Part shown: piece by piece, positions 51,900 to 64,000 of the stretch
How positions within the stretch are numbered: position 1 is the stretch's first letter
How the letters are laid out: each line of letters begins with the position of its first letter
Origin: Trochalopteron elliotii
Taxonomy: Eukaryota > Chordata > Aves > Passeriformes > Leiothrichidae
Assembly: GCA_024734555.1 (NCBI GenBank)
Contig: JANPWX010000215.1
Coordinates: 3,452,622 to 3,516,621 of the forward strand
Direction: 5' to 3'
Length of the DNA: 64,000 nt
Notes under the pieces: model-generated
Seen by the model: only the letters and a program-made list of their open reading frames with translations
What the model was told of the DNA's origin: nothing
The model's database searches: none
Program-made: the position numbers and the translations under genes

Positions 51900-52165
51900 C
51901 ATATTTTATTCACTGGTCTACATAAAGCTGTAATAAGTCAGATCATTAAATTTGCAGATGATACTAAAATAAGCAGAGTATTCAAGACTCAGAGGGATGC
52001 AGGAATAATCCTGACATTAACAAAATGGGCTCAGAGGTGAGATAGGAAATTAAATAAGTATTCATTTAATGTAATGAAAATTGACACACTTCAGTAAAAA
52101 TAATGTTCAGGACACATACTGAGACACAACTTAAATTATACTAAGGTAATTAATATGTAAAGAGA
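51900..52165 (+). mobile_element. Decayed CR1 reverse-transcriptase fragment
   Basis: The plus-strand frame around 51943 reads IIKFADDTKI, matching the (S)KFADDTKL signature of CR1-clade reverse transcriptases. FADD is their catalytic YXDD-type box, so the two aspartates of the active site are still encoded here. Downstream, AAATGGGCTCAGAGGTGAGA and TTTAATGTAATGAAAA parallel the CR1 segment for 'W...KFN..KC', with frameshifts. The frame stops at about 52040. It is a dead fossil, too diverged to assign to a subfamily, and both boundaries are approximate. Confidence 0.7.
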
Positions 52166-54215
52166 GAGAAAGTTATGATCTATTCTTGCATTGCCATTCA
52201 TAGTTTTAAATTCTAAGAAGACATGACCCCTGTCCTAAAGAGATAATGGATTGGCACAGACAAAATAACACACTGTCATTTAATACAGTAAGAAAGAGTG
52301 TCTGTTAGCACAGTCTAGAAAAGAGAAGGAGAGCCCTCTGTGTCTGCTAGTCACTAAGATGGCTCAGAAGAGCAACTGTGATGGCCATTTGACTTTTGCT
52401 ATTTTCCTCTCTACAAATTTATGTCTGACTAGAGGCTACTTCGAAGCTACACAAGACATTTTAAGAAAACAATCCTCAGGTATGAAAATAGAAATGTATT
52501 AACTGTTATCTGAATAATAGTCTAGAAAATTGATGAAGATCAAGAAAATGCCTATTCCTAAGAGGAGGCAAGAACACCCCAACTGGCAAACAAAAAAATC
52601 CCAAAATCCCAACTGCTGAAAGTAGGCCTTTAACTCTCTCTTAAGGTTGCTGAAAGAAAAAGGTCTGAGAATAGATCAAGCAGAAAGGATGCAAGATGCA
52701 GAGGAAAGGGAAAAAATGGAAAAAAACTGAAATCAAGAACATAATAAAACAAACCTGCAGGCAAGCTAAAGACAAAGATCTTTTGCCCTAGTTCACACCA
52801 GAGAAAAAGCAACCGCAAAAACATCACAAGAAGCAGCACAATAGTTTTAAGTATATAGTTAAAAGACTGTAAAAGCCGAAGTTGCTCTTTATTAATACTA
52901 TTATAACAGCTTGTCATAACACATACCTCCAGAGTGGAATACCCCTTTTCATTATATTAGTGAAAAGTCTGATGAAGACTGAAAAAAACTTCTAATCACA
53001 GTTTCCCTATTGAACCATCTATATTAAGGGCAGCAGGGTCCCCTGCTGTACTTGGTTTAACCAAATTTCTCTGCCTAGTCTATTAGCAGCCCCAATTAAC
53101 TACAAGCATCTACAAACATGTAGAGACTTATGTAGACCTATTGTTTGTTACAATTTGAAGAGCAAAATTTCAAGGAAAAATAACAGCAGTGTTAACAGAG
53201 GGAAACTGCCATGGTCACTTGATTCATTTATGTAGGAGCTTAGCAACAAAGGAGAGCTGTGAAATACTGTAATAGCAACAAGCCAGTGGATTAACACAGC
53301 ATCAAGCAACATCTTGAAGGAGATCAAAGTAGTAAACAAAATGAAATGGAGTGACAAGAATGAAGTAAGAGTGTTCAGTTTTTAGCAGTATGAAAGACTG
53401 AATGAATTGCAAAGGACCCACATCTTACAGCAATATAAATAAGAGGAGGGGAAAAGATGCTAGCTTTACCTCAGTTACAAAGAACTGAAATAAATTTCTA
53501 TTCCTTCTTTAATGAAATATTTCGTTGGTGTCTTTCCTAAATAAAGGACAAGAACTCTGATTTTTATAAATAATGTTATGCTAAAATGTTTAAACAAAAA
53601 GTAGAACAGTTACAGGACATAACAAAATACTATTTAAGATTCCCAGAAAACAAAATAATTCATCTAGGATAGATACACTGCAGTGTAAAAAAAACCCCCA
53701 AAACAGTGACTCATACTGGTAAGCAAGCATTCTGTTTCTTTGATTTAAGTTTAGAAAACATAGTTTGATAAGTTTGTGAAAGAATCACAGTAAGTGTATC
53801 TATATCAATCAAGTCGGAGGATACATAAAAAATACACTGTAGGAGGAAACATTGCTCCACATAAATAAAGGGCACAGTCTGTGATATAAGCTGAATAAAA
53901 CCTGTTAAAATACCACAAATTCTGATTAGTAAAGATAAAACCTCATTTAAATATAAACTTACTGGATATCAAACCTGTTGTGAATGAAGAGCACGCTAGG
54001 TGTCAGGATGATGGAATCGCACTCTGTAAATATGAATGCATCTTTTGTCAGTCACATCTCCTTGCTGCCGAGCACCAAATTACATCTGCAAAATATATTA
54101 TCTTGATCACATCTGCTGTTAAATATCAAGGTGTAAGCTTGTATAAGAAGGTATACAAGTGATGACACTAAAATTCTAATTTAGCAATAACATTTCCTAT
54201 GCATATCTCTGTAAT
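52166..54215. other. 2-kb unique AT-rich sequence
   Basis: No coding exon or repeat family was recognised. A short hairpin at 54138-54159 (CTTGTATA, six-base loop, TATACAAG) lies just before the SINE. Confidence 0.45.
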
Positions 54216-54380
54216 CGTACAAATACAATAACAAATATATAGAAGTACTTCTTAATAGCAAATGCCAAATTTGTGGGCTCAATCCTTGCATGGGCCATTC
54301 ATATCCAAGAGCTGGGCTCCATGATGCTTGTGGGTCACTTTTAACTGAGAATACTCTGCAATTCATCTGTGATTCAATTA
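54216..54380 (+). mobile_element. tRNA-Ile/CR1 chimeric SINE (TguSINE1-like)
   Basis: The left part follows tRNA-Ile: CTTAATAGCAAATGCC matches the anticodon-loop region, and GTGGGCTCAATCC (box B at 54276-54285) with TTGCATGGGCCA matches the T-arm and acceptor stem. At 54298 it switches to a CR1 3' tail: CAAGAGCTGGGCTCCATGAT, CTTGTGGGTCACTTTTAACT and a CTGTGATTC end. This head-tail structure is the one described for TguSINE1 of zebra finch, a non-autonomous element mobilised by CR1 enzyme. The box A region (about 54216-54245) is badly decayed, so the copy is old and its left edge is uncertain. Family name is from memory. Confidence 0.75.
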
Positions 54381-55754
54381 CTACAGAAGGTGGAAGACAC
54401 CCAAAACCTGAAATCTTTATTACTCGCAACTTTTGGATTTTTTGCTCCTCCAGCAGTCTTCTTCACCCCATCAAGTCACTCACCCACACTCTCGGGCCTT
54501 CAAGGTGTCTGCACTTAATAACAGCCAGTCTCGTTGAGTTTTAACTTAGTTGAATAATTCTGCTTTTCTGTTTGCAAGAGATGACAAGAAAGGAAGTATC
54601 CACTTCTTTCTCTCACTTTATAGCATAAGAATACATGTATTATTCTGTTTAGGACAGGAAGGGCAAGGAACTCTAATACTACAGTCTACTACTGATACTC
54701 CTACCAGCTGTGTTAGGAAGCAATTCCAAAACATCTACTTTCAAATTTTTATTCTAAATTTATTGATGATTACTTTTCCCATTGCATCTTAAGGCTTCCT
54801 TGCCAATTAGTTTACCAGCTTCTGTTTTTTAGTGTTTAATCCCTGAGGATTCAAAGGTTATATGCAAATTGACCTTTTATTCTCTCAGGTTCTGGTGTGC
54901 ACCCCAGTTGTGTTTTGACTATCTGCTGGCAAGAACTTTCCACTCCTTCCCTCACTATGACACGTGATTATGCCAGTCTGAAAGCAGTATTGTGTCCTCA
55001 ATCCGTGCAAGAGGAATTCCCTGTTAATTCCAGCTACCATGCAATTTACAGACAGCCTGGGAAAAGCAATATTAATGCCTCTTAGCTTTTGGTTTATTTC
55101 TTATAAAGATGACTCCTTTTACAGTCACCTTTAATAGCCTTTTTCACCTGCTTCTACACATGGGTGACTGAAACTGTATCTATGGAGAGGGTCTCATCGA
55201 CATCTTGCAAAAATAGCATTAAGAATTTCCCCTCTTAACAAGGAATTTCTCATTGCACAACACCTCCTTCCTCAATCCTTCAGAGACCCCTGGAACTGAC
55301 TGGCAAACCCAGCTATTCCTTCTCAATTACACTTAGTCACTTACGCTTTGAGTTAGCAGCAGGTTTTTGTCATTAACCTTTTATGAATGACATTGCTGTT
55401 CACATTACTAGAGTTCATTAAATTTCTGCTATTCTATTTATTTAAGATTATACTATATCCAGATATGTCTGTCCCGATGTCTTTCAGCTTTATCAGCTAA
55501 TTTTCATTTCTGCACTCAAACATTCTGTGCCAAGGTAATTAGAGAAAAGTTAAATAATAATAACCCCACGACTGAGTCTCTAAGAGTCTAATATTAACTC
55601 CCACAGTGCTTTTTATCAGCTTCATCCAGGAAAATTAGAACAGGTGAGCTGCATGAGACCAGAATTTCCCTTTTACCTAATTGCTTAGGGAAAGCATATG
55701 ATTTTAGTGTTGAATAGCCCATGAAAGATTTTTTTAAATTAATTCCATAAATTC
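54381..55754. other. 1.4-kb unique AT-rich sequence
   Basis: No gene or repeat is seen. The stretch 55380-55740 is dense in AATTA/TTAAT words and may be conserved non-coding DNA, or the eroded continuation of the adjacent CR1. I cannot separate these without alignment. Confidence 0.35.
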
Positions 55755-56045
55755 AAGGCTTTTTGAACTCCAAAACATTTTTTTGCATTAATAATATCCT
55801 ACAACTGTGAAGTTCACAGTTTAATTACGTGGCAGGTGATTCCATTTTCTTTTGAATCTAATATCCTATAACTTCATTTGGTGTTAGTAAATTTTTCAAT
55901 ATTAAAGAAAGTTAATGAGCATCCCTTTCTACTTTTGATTTCATAAAACACAATCATATTCCTTTTCTTGAGGGTGACAAGACCTATTTTATTTAGTCCT
56001 CCACTTTTTGTGTTTCCTTATATACTTTAATATTACTACATTTAT
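55755..56045 (-). mobile_element. Very old CR1 LINE fragment (antisense)
   Basis: The plus strand reads AAGGCTTTTTGAACTCC, then GAAGTTCACAGTTTAATTAC, TATAACTTCATTTGGTG, ATTTCATAAAACACAATCAT and GAGGGTGACAAGACC, followed by a TAGTCCTCC...CTTATATACTTTAAT end. These blocks occur in the same order in ancestral amniote CR1 (L3-like) 3' regions in reverse complement. Identity is low and small indels are many, so the insertion should be shared with distant birds and perhaps other archosaurs. Similarity may continue past 56045 but I could not follow it. Confidence 0.7.
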
Positions 56046-59000
56046 CACAATCTCTATCAAACTTTGCAATAATTGTTAAATTAATGATAAACGTTATACT
56101 GTTCTTGTCTAAAAAAAGTCACTTATCCCATGGAGAAATGGCAGCAATTTAACCTGAAATGACCTCGCTTTTGTTAACCATGCTGCATTTTACTGTTTTT
56201 TTTCCTATTTACCTGAGCACTTTAGATTTTTCTTCACTTCTTAAACACTTTTGAATTCTACTAAGGTCAGATTAATGAGCATTAAATTACTTTAATTATT
56301 TTCTCTTTTTATCTAATAGAAGTGCAGCATCTGCTGTTCTCCAGGGATGAAAGCATCCTTATTATTTCATTATTTTGGAACACTAAATAATGGGTGCCCA
56401 AAGCTGAAGTCATTAAGCTTACCTAGTTTTGTTTCCAAGAATTATTTCCTTCTTATATATTCAAACTCATGAATTGCCCTCATTTTGCTTTCATGTTCTA
56501 TGTCTTCCTCCTAATTTAAAACTGAATCAGGGCATTCATTTTGATATGGAGACATACTTCTTGAATTTATTTTTTCATTCCTTTTACAGCTTCTGAGCTC
56601 ACTGTTTTGGAGCTCTCAATTGATCTTTACTAGTGTAAAGCTTCCTAGGTAACGTTTTCTTTGCTGATGAGTTCTTTTTTTCAATTCTTTCAGATTTACT
56701 CCTAGTATATTTTTAACACAAATATTCATTTAGTTAGATTTAGACCTTCCCCTGTGTATTTATGGTTTTTATTCTGTTTATATTAATAATAATTTGTTTT
56801 ATCTTTGTACAAGCTGTTTAGGTATCATTGGGAGGGATCATTTCTTCAAAGCAGCACCTTTCTACTAGCTTGCATCACTGTGGATCTAGTGATGTACCTG
56901 AACTAGCATGCTACCCCTATAGGCTGAACAGTGGGGAAAGTGACGTAGCAGACATCCAGGTGGCTCTGCACAGAGCTGTGCTCTGTCACAGCTGAGATGA
57001 AGGTGGATTTTAATAAGACAGGACAGGCTCAGCCAGGATGTCTCTGTTCTGTGTTCTCAGTACACAATGTTCCAAGGAGCTTATCAGCACAGCACTGTGC
57101 AAATCGGGCTGGAGCCTTCCTGAGCTTAATGGACCCAATTGCATGATAGAAGAGCAGAGGTCTAAATACCTTTTCAGAGTCTGGTTGAGAATACTCAGGT
57201 ATATTAGAAGCAAATGGCCATACCAGAAAACAGATACAGATACATATATAAAATTCCCTTGTAATATCCCTATCCTTCTGTTTCTTGTGATCTTACCTGC
57301 TAAGTACCCAGCAGAGATATTAGTGAGTTTTAGTCATTTAAATTAAATAAATTTCTCCCTGAATATCTATCTTCAAGCTTAGAAAACGAAATTTTATGCT
57401 TCTAGTATTCACTCATATTCATTTGTGCAACCCATCATCTTGAAAGCATTGTTCAGCAGAGAGAAGCGACTGCAGTGTTTGCTCACCTGAACTGTCATGA
57501 AAATTGTCCATGAAAATGAAACACAGTACCAAACCAGGATTCTTTTTATGTAGCAATATTTGCAAAGAAAAGCCACAATATGCTAACTAAACTACTTAAT
57601 TACTTCCTATTTTATTCTTTTACTGACAATCTGAAACTACGAAAGAGTATGATGGAATTCCTCTTGAATAAATGAAAGGTGTGATTAATTTGGATATATT
57701 TTCATTATAAAAAGTGTCTTTACAACATCATTAACATTTCATTTGTCCTGCAGGCTCTGTAAAGGCTGAATAAGAATCGAGAACATACCACTGGCTGTAA
57801 AAATTGAACATTTCTCACTCAGCAGCTGGAGAAAGAGATATGTGATTTATATGAAAACAATAACTGCATCATAAATTAGTTTATGTGGTATATTCTGGGG
57901 TTTATGCATAAAAATCTGCAAAATAAGCAGTTCAGAAAACAGTAAAGTGATTTGAGGCTTTGTCAAGTACTTTTTCACTAAGATCGTTTGAGTGAATTCC
58001 ATTTGTATTCTAAGATCATACTTCACCTTTTCGTTTTATAGTAAGTCCCATGTCTGACTAGTTCCCTGATTGATGTGTGGGTTTTTTATCATAATGGAGT
58101 GAATAGGATACAGCCATGTTGCTACTGGGGAAGACTACCAGAATAAATAAAAGGAAAACCAAATTTTAAGATACGTGAAACCATATCAAGAAGTACAGTC
58201 CCATTTAAACATTTTGGTTTCTTGAGAAGACAAATTTTCTTTAAAAAACAGAATTAACTGAAATCAAATCATATGCAAAAAAACCTCAAACCAAAATAAA
58301 ACCCTAGCAAAATCTATAATCTGAGGCAAGGAGGAAACCTCCTGATTCTTTTACGGGGAATTATTTATCATACAATTGTAGAAAAGAAGAAGGCAGGAAA
58401 AAGTCCCAAAGTCACAACTTCTAGCAAATGAAAATGAAACTTTCATATGAAGATATTCTTCATGACCCAGATGTGGATGAAGAGAGGTGACTTGAGGAAA
58501 ATTTGCATTTCTCCAGTGTACATTAAGGGACTCAAGAGTTCTCAGGAGAATAAGGAACAAACAGAAAGGAAAGAACCTAAAAAAAGTCCTGAGGACGTGC
58601 CACCGCACACTCTCTTTGCACATTTCATATCTCCTAATTTCTCCTAGAGATTTTGTGAGGTAGCATCACTCAATACTGCCTACTCTTGACACCAAGGACT
58701 GACTGCTAGAGCTATTTCACAGTGCATACATATTTGAAAAAATGTAAATACGTTGGGTAATTTAGTGCAACATAAATCCACTGGCCACACTTACTAATTG
58801 TTTATCAGTCTTACACTTCCGGAAAAGTCTAGGACCCTTGTAAACACTAAACAGACACAAGCCATATTCTCAGTATAATCCATGAAGATGGCTCGCTTAT
58901 TCAAAGCAGAGCTATTTTCATTCCAAATACTCTGGATGGCTGTGTCCCTTTGACAGCAGAGATATCCGACATCATTGCTCATGAGGAAGGCTTGCCAGCT

Positions 59001-61705
59001 CTCTGCTACTGTACCCACTCTGTTAGATTAGGCTCTGTTAATACTTGTCAAAGTCTTGTGTGTATCTACAGAGAATTCAATCAAATACTGTATTTGTTTC
59101 ACTTTGAGGTTACAGCTTTAGTTGATGGGTTCATTCTAAACAAACTTCAGACAGCTAGGGAAGTTTCTGAGCTCACCCATCATCAAAAAAGAGAAAGGCA
59201 CATTTTTCTTCCTGAATCTGATTTGAACTGCTACTTTTTTTTTTTTTTGGCATCAGTATTTTCATTCTTGTGTATGTTTTGATGACAGATATATATCTGC
59301 TTTTATTTGAACTGAAAATTCTATTGTCCAACAATTTTGCTTTTACTAATATTCATTTGGATCTTTTTTCCCAAATATTATTCTTCAAAGCTCCAATAGA
59401 TGTCACTATCAAAATATAAAAGAGAGGTGGTTGTGTAATGCAGTCAAAGAGAAACAGCAGGGAAGCCTCACTTGCTGGACTGCTTCAAATCCCGGCAAGA
59501 GAGCACAACTCATTAAGTTAGACATCGAAGAGAGCAGCTGCCAGCCACAGAGTGGATGTCTTTTTATTCTTTAAACCCTCACCGTTAGATCAAAAATATC
59601 TAATAGTTTCACTGAACATGAAAGTAACACTGAACCTACTGGGTGTTTGGGCTAATAAGCAGTTTCCTGTTAGGTTTTTTTTTCTCTGCCCATTCAACTT
59701 CAAAAAAATGACCTATCTTTTCTTTAGCCCACTTTGCACATTACTGTGCTGTGTTTTACAAATGCTCGTTTTTACTGTTGGTTTGGATCACATCTGGAGT
59801 AACTCTGCTGTGAAGCTTTACTACTGCTTTTGGAATGACATGTCAAAACATGACAGCACTGCTTGAAATTGATAAGTAAAGCTTATAAGTAAAATGATTT
59901 CAGAGCTATTTGCTCATACTACAGAAATCTAAGCTTTTGTACTGACCAAGAAGATACTTTGTTCTTTTATCTAACCCTTAAGTCTTTGGGAAAAACCCAC
60001 GTTTTCTGTATGAATATTGGAATCTATTGTTGTTCTGAACTATCTCTTTATTTTACTGCTTGAAAGAGGAGGTAAACTATATATCTCTACTATATGATGT
60101 TGAGATGGGTCTACTTGTTCTCCTGCCTTAGAAAACTATCTACTTTAAAAGTTAAAACAGATTATTTACTTATTTTTAAATAAATAAAAAATGTGTAGCC
60201 CCTAATTCTTGGGAACACACCTGGGAATGGGAGGCTTTCCATCTTTTAAAAAACTTTGTGGCTTTTTCTATAAATCTCTGCAAGCTTGTGTGGTGAACGT
60301 TATTTTGAACAAGTAGTGAAGTATTTTCACTAGTGCAAGTTTGTCAAGTTTGTCCTTCCATCAGGACCCATCCCCAAACTAAAACATACCACAAGATGTC
60401 AGTGCAAACAATTCTCATATTGGTGGCTCCACATGATTTGCTTGTGAACCTTGTTCCAGTCTGAAGTTATTTTGAGCAACAAATATGCCCCCAAAATTTC
60501 TAGCCTATTTACAAGCAAATAGCTGAAGGATGACAGAGAAGAATTTAACAATTTGCTGCGCGATGACCTGTCCAGCCTAGATCCCCACTGTTTGTGTAGG
60601 AAGCCTTCTTGCTTTGCCTAGAACCCCAGACTTGGGCATTAATTCGAAGATGCAGACACCTGAACAGTTCTGTTAAAGAGAAGTCTGTGGCTACAGTCTA
60701 GAGAACTTTAGTGTTAGAATGCAAATGTCTTTGTAAGAAAATTATGCCCGAAGCTACAGAATTTACAATATGCTACTGCACTTACCTTTTAAACCATGTT
60801 TTAAAACAATTTGGCTGAGCCACAGTTTAATGAGCTTAGGATGTAAAGGAATTCAATGAGACAAAAAGAAAAAACCAAACACAAAGTTCAGCACAGCTAC
60901 CCAATTTATGTCAGCCAAAGATCAGGCTCTTTTTAGTGAAACACTGTAGGAATAAGAACCAGCTACAGCTTCTCTCTCATCTACCTATTTTCCTATTTTT
61001 TATTCCAAGACCAGCTTTGATTTGGGATGATGTGAACCTCCAAAAGGTATAAGCATAGGGGCATGCTGGAGACCATGAAGTATGAGTGCACACTCTACAG
61101 GTTGCAAGGCTTCTTCCCACCAGAAATTACAAGACCTGAGTACATATAATCTAAAATTAGCTCTTAGGGAACACAGCAAGTGCCTTTTCCATTTGCTTTT
61201 TACCTGCTGTTTCTTGTGAGGAGGAGTTAATTCTTTCATCTCTTATTAATCTTCTCTGATGTGCTACTGACAGCAGGAAATTTATCTGTGAGACTCTCTT
61301 CATGTTAGACTCAGTTCATTAGAGAAAAGTAGACTCCAGGTACTCACACATGGTGAAATGAGCAGTTTACTTGAGTGACCACCTCCAGAGATTCTGTAAA
61401 ATGGGAAGACAGAAAGCAGGCTTAAACTGTACAGAATCTCTTGTGACTCTTAAAACACTTTTCCACAGGTAACGCGTTCATAGGGATGGTACTGGGGTCC
61501 TCAGCCTAGCTCCATTTCCCCATTTTTGTGCCTCCCCTGTAGGAGGTGTAAGAAAGGCACTGAGACCTTTCATAGAATCCAGGTGAAGCAAAGCCAAAAG
61601 CAGCATTCTCCAATAGCAATTGCCATAGCACAGAAAACCATTAACAGGATTTTAATAATCAGGTTTTCTCAAACATCTGGAGTACAGGATTTTCCCTAGC
61701 CTATA
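56046..61705. other. 5.7-kb unique AT-rich block
   Basis: No recognisable gene or transposon. Open frames at 57038-57346, 58950-59282 and 59552-59866 reach 100-110 codons but show no motif, no splice context and biased Phe/Leu content from T runs. The stretch 56090-56420 has a texture like an ancient repeat but was not identified. Confidence 0.4.
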
Positions 61706-62122
61706 GTGGTGAAGGGCCTTGAGGGGAAGCCACATGAGGAGGGGCTGAGGTCACTTGGTCTGTTCAGCCTGGAGAAGAGGAGACTGAGGGGACACCTCAC
61801 TTCCTCCTGCGGGGAAGATGAAGGGGAGAGACCAATCTCTGCTCTCTGGTGTCCAGTGACAGAACCCAAGGGAATGGCCAGAAGCTTTGTCAGGGAAGGT
61901 TTCATTTGAATATAAGAAAAAGTTTCTTCACCCAGAAGATGGCTGGGCACTGGAACAGCCTCCCTGGGGAAGTGGTCACAGCACCAGCCTGACAGAGTTC
62001 CAGAAGCATTGGGACAATACCCTTGGGCAAATAGTGTGACTTTTCAGGGCCAGGAGCTGGCTCTCATGATCCTTGTGGATCCCTTCCAATTGAGCATATT
62101 TTGTGGGTCTGTGATTCCATAC
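61706..62122 (+). mobile_element. CR1 LINE 3' fragment, best preserved copy in the window
   Basis: The sense-strand order is GGTGAAGGGCCTTGAGGGG, GTTCAGCCTGGAGAAGAGGA, GAATGGCCAGAAGCTTTGTC, AAAAGTTTCTTCACCCAGAAG, CACTGGAACAGCCTCCCTGG and CTCATGATCCTTGTGGATCC. It ends in GGGTCTGTGATTCC, the octamer-type CR1 terminus. The 417 bp cover the C-terminal end of the pol frame and the 3' UTR; it is 5'-truncated. The tail matches the CR1 part of the SINE at 54.3 kb closely, consistent with the same source lineage. Open frames on both strands across it are remnants or shadows, not host genes. Confidence 0.93.
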
Positions 62123-63683
62123 TTGCCATAGAAATAAAGAAAATAAAATGTCAAGTTCACAATGATAACAGCCATTAAAGGCTGAAAATTTTAGCAGGAC
62201 TTTTAATGCAAAGTTTAAAAAAATTAACGTATCTTCTCCAGGCAAGCAAATAAGAAACAGAAAACATGAAAGAAAAATATTTTTCAACATAATTTTAGCT
62301 CACGTCTCCTAAGAAGCTGTTTCCTAAGTGAACCAAATGTAAAAACAAAGCCATGTAGTGTTATTATTTTTCACCTTTTTAACCTTACTGTCTGCTGAAT
62401 ATAAAGTCAGTAAAAACATGGAGGTTATGACTGCAGGTACCTAGAAATTACTGCAGTAACTAGAGATCAGTTACCTTCTGGAAAACACAAATCTTCATCT
62501 ACATATCCCATTCTGTCAGAGTTCAGACATAAATCTCTATATCTTATAAACCAAATGCATATCTGCTAACCAGACAAGCTCAAGGACTCAGGCACTATTA
62601 ATTCTGTTTCCCTGAGATCTCCTCAACAGGAAAATGGACCTTATAGTTGAATATTTTCCACAGAGTATATTTAGACTACGTAACTACATTTTCCGTAAGT
62701 TCCAGAAATTCTTCCAGAAAAAACAAAAACATCCCAGTGCACATTTTTTGGCAAATTTGACTGAGCTCAGACTGAAACAGAACCTAAAAAGCTGAATTGC
62801 TTTTACATATATTAATAGTATATTAATTAATATTTTATAACCTTTTTTTACACTTATCATCACTACTGTTTCCCTCTAAAATCTGACTAGAAGGCATCTC
62901 TGATAATTTCTTCAGCATACTTACAAAAATTAACTTCATAGGTACTACTCTGTGTTACACTGCTTATAAGTTTATTATTTGTAAAATACTATCTAGAGGA
63001 AATATTACCTGAACTTTTGTTCATTCTGAAAATTCAAAAGAAATATTTTAAAATACTGGACTTCAGCATCCACTAAGCAAAAGTGGTTTCTGATGGTGAT
63101 TCACAATCATTGTATACAACCCTGTATATTCACCCTGCTAGAAGAAGTTATTACAATAGAATATGTACTAAATTACCCTCTAGTGGGTGTATTTATCACA
63201 GCTACAAAGTCTAGTGGATCTTGCTTAATTTCATTATCTTGCATGTAAGTGAAACAGAATATGACAGGACCATAAAGACTTGTGAATATGTATCTAGTCC
63301 TCAAATGCACCAGCATAGCATTTCATCCCTGTTATTCAAATATTGTTAGAAAAATCCCTGATATGTAGAAGACCCATTTGGTTTGCACTTACCCAAGGCA
63401 CAATGTAATGGAGAAATTCCTAAAAAGGAAAAGCCTAAAGAAAGCATAACAACAACAACCATCACCACAAACAGGCCACAGGAACTCTTTGTGGACCATC
63501 TCCTCTGTCCTATCTGTTCTTATTAAATTTCCGTTTTGAATGATAGTGACTTTGAGCTGTCCACTTCTGTGCCTGACAGGCTTGTAATAGTGATAGGCTT
63601 GCAACTGTTCCTGTGCCAGGGCACACCCCCCTGGCCACCCCAGCAGAGACTGCTGTAACCTGTGCTCCTTTCATGCTCTGCAG
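62123..63683. other. 1.6-kb unique AT-rich sequence
   Basis: Nothing recognisable as gene or repeat was found. An ATTAATAGTATATTAATTAATATT stretch near 62812 is simple AT-rich sequence. Confidence 0.45.
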
Positions 63684-63866
63684 GTTTTGCTGCACAAGTC
63701 CACCTATGGTTCCCTGCCTGGAAATGCTGAGGAAAGGAGACTGCTCACCTCACCTTGGTCAGGCTGCTTGACACAGTACAATGCCTGTCTCTGCCAATGC
63801 TCAGATGTCTCTCAGCCATACTCAGAGAGGACTTATTTTGCACGTAGCACCTTAAGAGCTGGTTAA
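63684..63866 (+). other. Open 60-codon stretch after a splice-acceptor-like site
   Basis: After CTTTCATGCTCTGCAG (AG at 63682-63683) the frame GTT TTG CTG CAC AAG stays open for 60 codons to TAA at 63864-63866. The peptide includes VLLHKSTYGSLPGNAEE and a Cys-rich NACLCQC. The region is GC-richer than its surroundings. No family is recognised, and the minus strand of the same stretch also has acceptor- and donor-like words, so strand is ambiguous. A chance open frame is the likeliest explanation. Confidence 0.15.
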
Positions 63867-64000
63867 TTCATTGGGAAAAATACCACAGGTTTCCATGAAG
63901 AGATGCAAGAAGGAAGCCACTAGTGGAATACAGCAAGTTTTCACAATCCTATAATACTCAAGACTATGTTAGCTAATTCCAACTCTACCACCAGGCTTTC
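63867..64000. other. Window end, nothing recognised
   Basis: This is a short unique stretch with no supported feature. Confidence 0.4.

Noticed and set aside
58950..59282. 110-codon open frame
   Set aside because: Ends in a T-run-encoded Phe string, has no recognisable domain and no exon signals.
61696..62290. Open frames of 67-104 codons on both strands
   Set aside because: They lie within or across the CR1 fragment and are transposon remnants or shadows.
1..64000. tRNA, rRNA, CRISPR arrays, operons, replication origins
   Set aside because: None seen; the only tRNA-like sequence is the decayed SINE head at 54.2-54.3 kb, and the sequence is vertebrate-like rather than prokaryotic.

Overview
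The window looks like bird nuclear DNA, most likely from a songbird. The evidence is its interspersed repeats: several CR1 LINE fragments with the avian-type 3' region, a SINE joining an Ile-tRNA-like head to a CR1 tail, and a solo LTR with 5-bp target duplications as expected of an ERVL-type element. The sequence is AT-rich, CpG-poor, and broken by stops in all frames; the longest open frame is under 150 codons. No bacterial, organellar or plasmid features were seen.

I found no protein-coding gene I can name. The window reads as a gene desert or the inside of a very large intron. The only coding-like signal I would follow up is on the minus strand at about 13.06-14.0 kb: a 38-codon C-terminal-looking exon after a good splice acceptor, with three short open segments upstream that can be joined in phase. 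A second, weaker signal is an open frame after a splice-acceptor-like site at 63.68-63.87 kb. Both are low confidence.

Layout: 0-11 kb is unique AT-rich sequence with one minus-strand CR1 tail (0.8 kb). 11.0-11.55 kb is the solo LTR. 11.6-34 kb is unique sequence with an old palindromic repeat and a G-rich polypurine tract near 25.5-25.8 kb, a 101-bp A/C-only tract at 28.0 kb and a 12-bp minisatellite at 31.6 kb. 34.4-35.1 kb is a long, old CR1 on the minus strand. 41.3 kb (plus), 49.5 kb (minus) and 61.7-62.1 kb (plus) hold further CR1 copies; the last is the best preserved. 51.9-52.2 kb holds a decayed piece of the CR1 reverse-transcriptase region that still reads FADD. 54.2-54.4 kb is the tRNA-CR1 SINE. 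55.75-56.05 kb is another very old CR1.

The CR1 copies seem to fall into an old, heavily diverged layer (34.4, 51.9, 55.8 kb) and a later avian layer (0.8, 49.5, 61.7 kb). The SINE borrows the CR1 3' tail and would have been mobilised by CR1-encoded enzyme. All repeat identities come from recalled consensus patterns, not from a database search. I did not find a convincing novel biological system.
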